Origin: Prevotella sp. CAG:891
Lineage (GTDB): Bacteria; Bacteroidota; Bacteroidia; Bacteroidales; Bacteroidaceae
Direction of reading: 5' to 3'
Assembly (NCBI GenBank): GCA_000437675.1
Contig: FR901794.1
Span: forward strand, 1 to 6,838
Length of the DNA: 6,838 nt
Shown: piece after piece, positions 5,344 through 6,838 of the stretch
Numbering within the stretch: position 1 is the stretch's first letter
How the letters are laid out: the number at the start of each line of letters is the position of its first letter
The notes under the pieces: generated by a model
What the model was told of the DNA's origin: nothing
Seen by the model: the letters and a program-made list of their open reading frames with translations, nothing else
The model's database searches: none
Position numbers and translations under genes: made by a program

Positions 5344-6408
5344 CTAATTGCCCAATATAATTACTTTGATATAGTCCTTAAGGTGGAACGGACCTTTACG
5401 GTAGCCCCCTTGCGAGTCGGAAAGTAGGAGCAGGGTGCGGCGGCCATCGTTGAGCGTGCGTCCCAGACACATGGCTTCGTAATTGGCAAAGTTCAGGCGA
5501 ACGGGCTGTACCACTGTTTTCCAATCGGCCAACAGTTTCTTAACCAAAAATTTGTTCGGGTCGAGCTGTGGAAGCGAAATGCTGCTGTCAATTTGGAAAC
5601 CCTGGTTCGGGTTCACTTCGTAAAGTTTGCAGCGACACTGGCTGCTCAGTCCGCCCTTGGTGATGTTGGCCTCGCGTTCGAGTACGAGCAAACGGCCATC
5701 GGGCATGGCCAGAAGTTCGGGCACACCGTAGACGTAGGTTTCGCCAAAGTCGTCCTGACGTCCTAAGTCCATGCGGTAGGCATATTGCGCCACAGGTTGC
5801 AGATTTTCAGAAAAAGCTTGCAGGCGAAGCAGATTCTGCGACTTGGGGTTGAGCGGACCAGCCGCTTTGCCGTCGATGGGCAGCATACTCTCGGTCGTGG
5901 TCCAAAAGCGGTGGGTGACATCGCTATAAGTAAGCGCCTCGAAGCCGTAGTTGTGTACAATGTTTCCAGTTGCAAAAATGGCCGGTACGTTGAGTTTACG
6001 ACCTGTGGGCACTCCGTCAATGCTATATTCCAGAATTTGCTGATCGCCCTCGCCACTGATAAACACAGTGTTCGTTGAAGGCACATAAGCTACACCTTCA
6101 CAGTCGCGCAGACTGATTCCAGCTGCATTCACATGGGGCGAAGGATTGCCCTTGAAGGCTTCGAGATAGACACTCGTGACTTCGCCCGTGGCTGGGTGCT
6201 GGTCGATGCGAAAAATGAAAAAACCGTCTTTCGGTTCTTTGTCGCTCACCACAGCATAGCGGTTTCCACCCATAGGAGCAATGCCACTGTACTGTGCGCT
6301 ACCAATGCCCCAGCGACCCATCGAAACCTGTTTGAGTTCGACCGCATTTTGCGCTTGCGCCCCGGCAGCGAGTGCTGCAAAAGCGCAGATGGATAATAGA
6401 TGTTTCAT
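5344..6408 (-). CDS. Secreted phytase-family esterase-like protein (PF13449 type)
   Basis: A 354-residue exported protein. Residues 1-19 form a signal peptide with a basic start, an alanine-rich hydrophobic core and an AQA cleavage site before Gln20; there is no lipobox. The mature part has the blocks expected of the phytase-like esterase domain, a beta-propeller fold: SGIAPMGGNRYAVVSD (41-56), RDCEGVAYVP (101-110), GFEALTY (155-161), LLVLERE (240-246), NYEAMCLG (309-316) and LLLLSDSQGG (326-335). Conserved acidic residues in these blocks may bind metal. The enzymatic substrate is not established for most members; true phytase activity should not be assumed. It lies 33 bases after the preceding gene on the same strand and is probably co-transcribed, although ACTGTTTG (6431-6438) is a partial -7 match. 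The stop is TAG, followed by a strong terminator. Confidence 0.85.
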   Translation of the reverse strand: MKHLLSICAFAALAAGAQAQNAVELKQVSMGRWGIGSAQYSGIAPMGGNRYAVVSDKEPKDGFFIFRIDQHPATGEVTSVYLEAFKGNPSPHVNAAGISLRDCEGVAYVPSTNTVFISGEGDQQILEYSIDGVPTGRKLNVPAIFATGNIVHNYGFEALTYSDVTHRFWTTTESMLPIDGKAAGPLNPKSQNLLRLQAFSENLQPVAQYAYRMDLGRQDDFGETYVYGVPELLAMPDGRLLVLEREANITKGGLSSQCRCKLYEVNPNQGFQIDSSISLPQLDPNKFLVKKLLADWKTVVQPVRLNFANYEAMCLGRTLNDGRRTLLLLSDSQGGYRKGPFHLKDYIKVIILGN

Positions 6409-6441
6409 AACGAAAAATGAGAAAGTGAACCAAACAGTGGC

Positions 6442-6838
6442 TTATTCATCAAGCAGGAGGTCCATCACCATAGGTTGAGCCGCCATGAACATGGCAGCCA
6501 GTCCGCCCGGTGTGACAACGCTGTCGGGCTTCAGGTCGGTAAGGCGCACTTTGCCGTTTTCAACAATGTACCAGCCATTGTTTTCGGGTAACACCATGTC
6601 GCCGTCGATGCCGATGTGCAACTGGAAACCCGGGTTGGGTTTGGCGATGCTGTTGAGGAAACGCGGTACATTGATGACACGCGCCATGGCATAGGGAACA
6701 GTTTCCTTGACCGAACCAGGCAGGCAGAAACGACGATACACCTTGTCGACACCACATTCGCGGCAAAGATAATCGACGAAGGCAGCACGCGTGTTGGTTT
6801 CGGTCAGTGCCAGGGTGCGGATGTAGACACGGCCGTTA
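6442..6838 (-). CDS. C-terminal part of a probable GNAT/SCP2 (Eis-like) protein, cut by the window edge
   Basis: The frame is open from the window edge to TAA at 6442-6444, giving the last 132 residues; the true start lies outside. It begins NGRVYIRTLALTETNTRAAFVDYLCRECG and includes AMARVINVPRFLNSI, a match to the segment that opens the SCP2-like domain of Eis-type N-acetyltransferases. NNGWYIVENGKVRLT follows, then an ending (VVTPGGLAAMFMAAQPMVMDLLLDE) like the last helices of that domain. The catalytic GNAT domain is not in view, so the assignment rests on the C-terminal pattern alone. Relatives are cytosolic acyltransferases acting on amines or peptides; the substrate here is unknown. The 33-base gap to the phytase-like gene suggests one operon. 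Confidence 0.55.
   Translation of the reverse strand, partial: NGRVYIRTLALTETNTRAAFVDYLCRECGVDKVYRRFCLPGSVKETVPYAMARVINVPRFLNSIAKPNPGFQLHIGIDGDMVLPENNGWYIVENGKVRLTDLKPDSVVTPGGLAAMFMAAQPMVMDLLLDE

Overview
The window looks like a chromosomal segment from a Bacteroidales bacterium, probably Prevotella-like; that placement is an inference. Three non-coding stretches carry the Bacteroidetes -7 promoter element TAnnTTTG (874-881 and 5093-5100 on the plus strand, 4078-4085 on the minus strand). Purine-rich Shine-Dalgarno sites are largely absent, and the gene families are ordinary for gut and oral Bacteroidales.

Layout, left to right. At 44-772 (+) there is a short-chain dehydrogenase. Next come a 34-bp perfect palindrome (827-860), a promoter and a two-gene defence-type unit (+): an AAA15/RloA-like ATPase (940-2259) and an RloB-like gene (2249-3079). 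These resemble the RloA/RloB and AbiLi/AbiLii pairs. The RloB-like reading frame runs its whole length without a frameshift but contains two in-frame TAG codons. A 17-bp-stem bidirectional terminator (3104-3161) separates this unit from two minus-strand genes: a urea-transporter-family permease (3167-4027) with its own promoter, and a hexapeptide-repeat sugar O-acetyltransferase (4144-4680).

A 663-bp gene-free stretch follows (4681-5343). It holds two copies of a short repeat that also begins the window. It also has a plus-strand promoter followed by a leader built like an rRNA antitermination site (hairpin, boxA, GU-rich tract) but with no rRNA after it. The transcript would run into a small hairpin-rich region and a hairpin followed by five T. 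A strong terminator (5265-5328) closes the last minus-strand unit. That unit is a secreted phytase-family esterase-like protein (5344-6408), preceded by the C-terminal part of a probable Eis-like GNAT/SCP2 protein (6442 to the window end); the two are 33 bp apart and probably co-transcribed.

How the genes work together: only the ATPase/RloB pair is clearly a functional unit. The palindrome overlies the region where the -33 promoter element should be, so this unit is probably tightly regulated. The other genes are housekeeping or accessory metabolism with no evident common pathway. The three points that most deserve attention are the double-amber RloB-like gene, the palindromic double operator with a parS-like core, and the rRNA-like antitermination leader with no rRNA.
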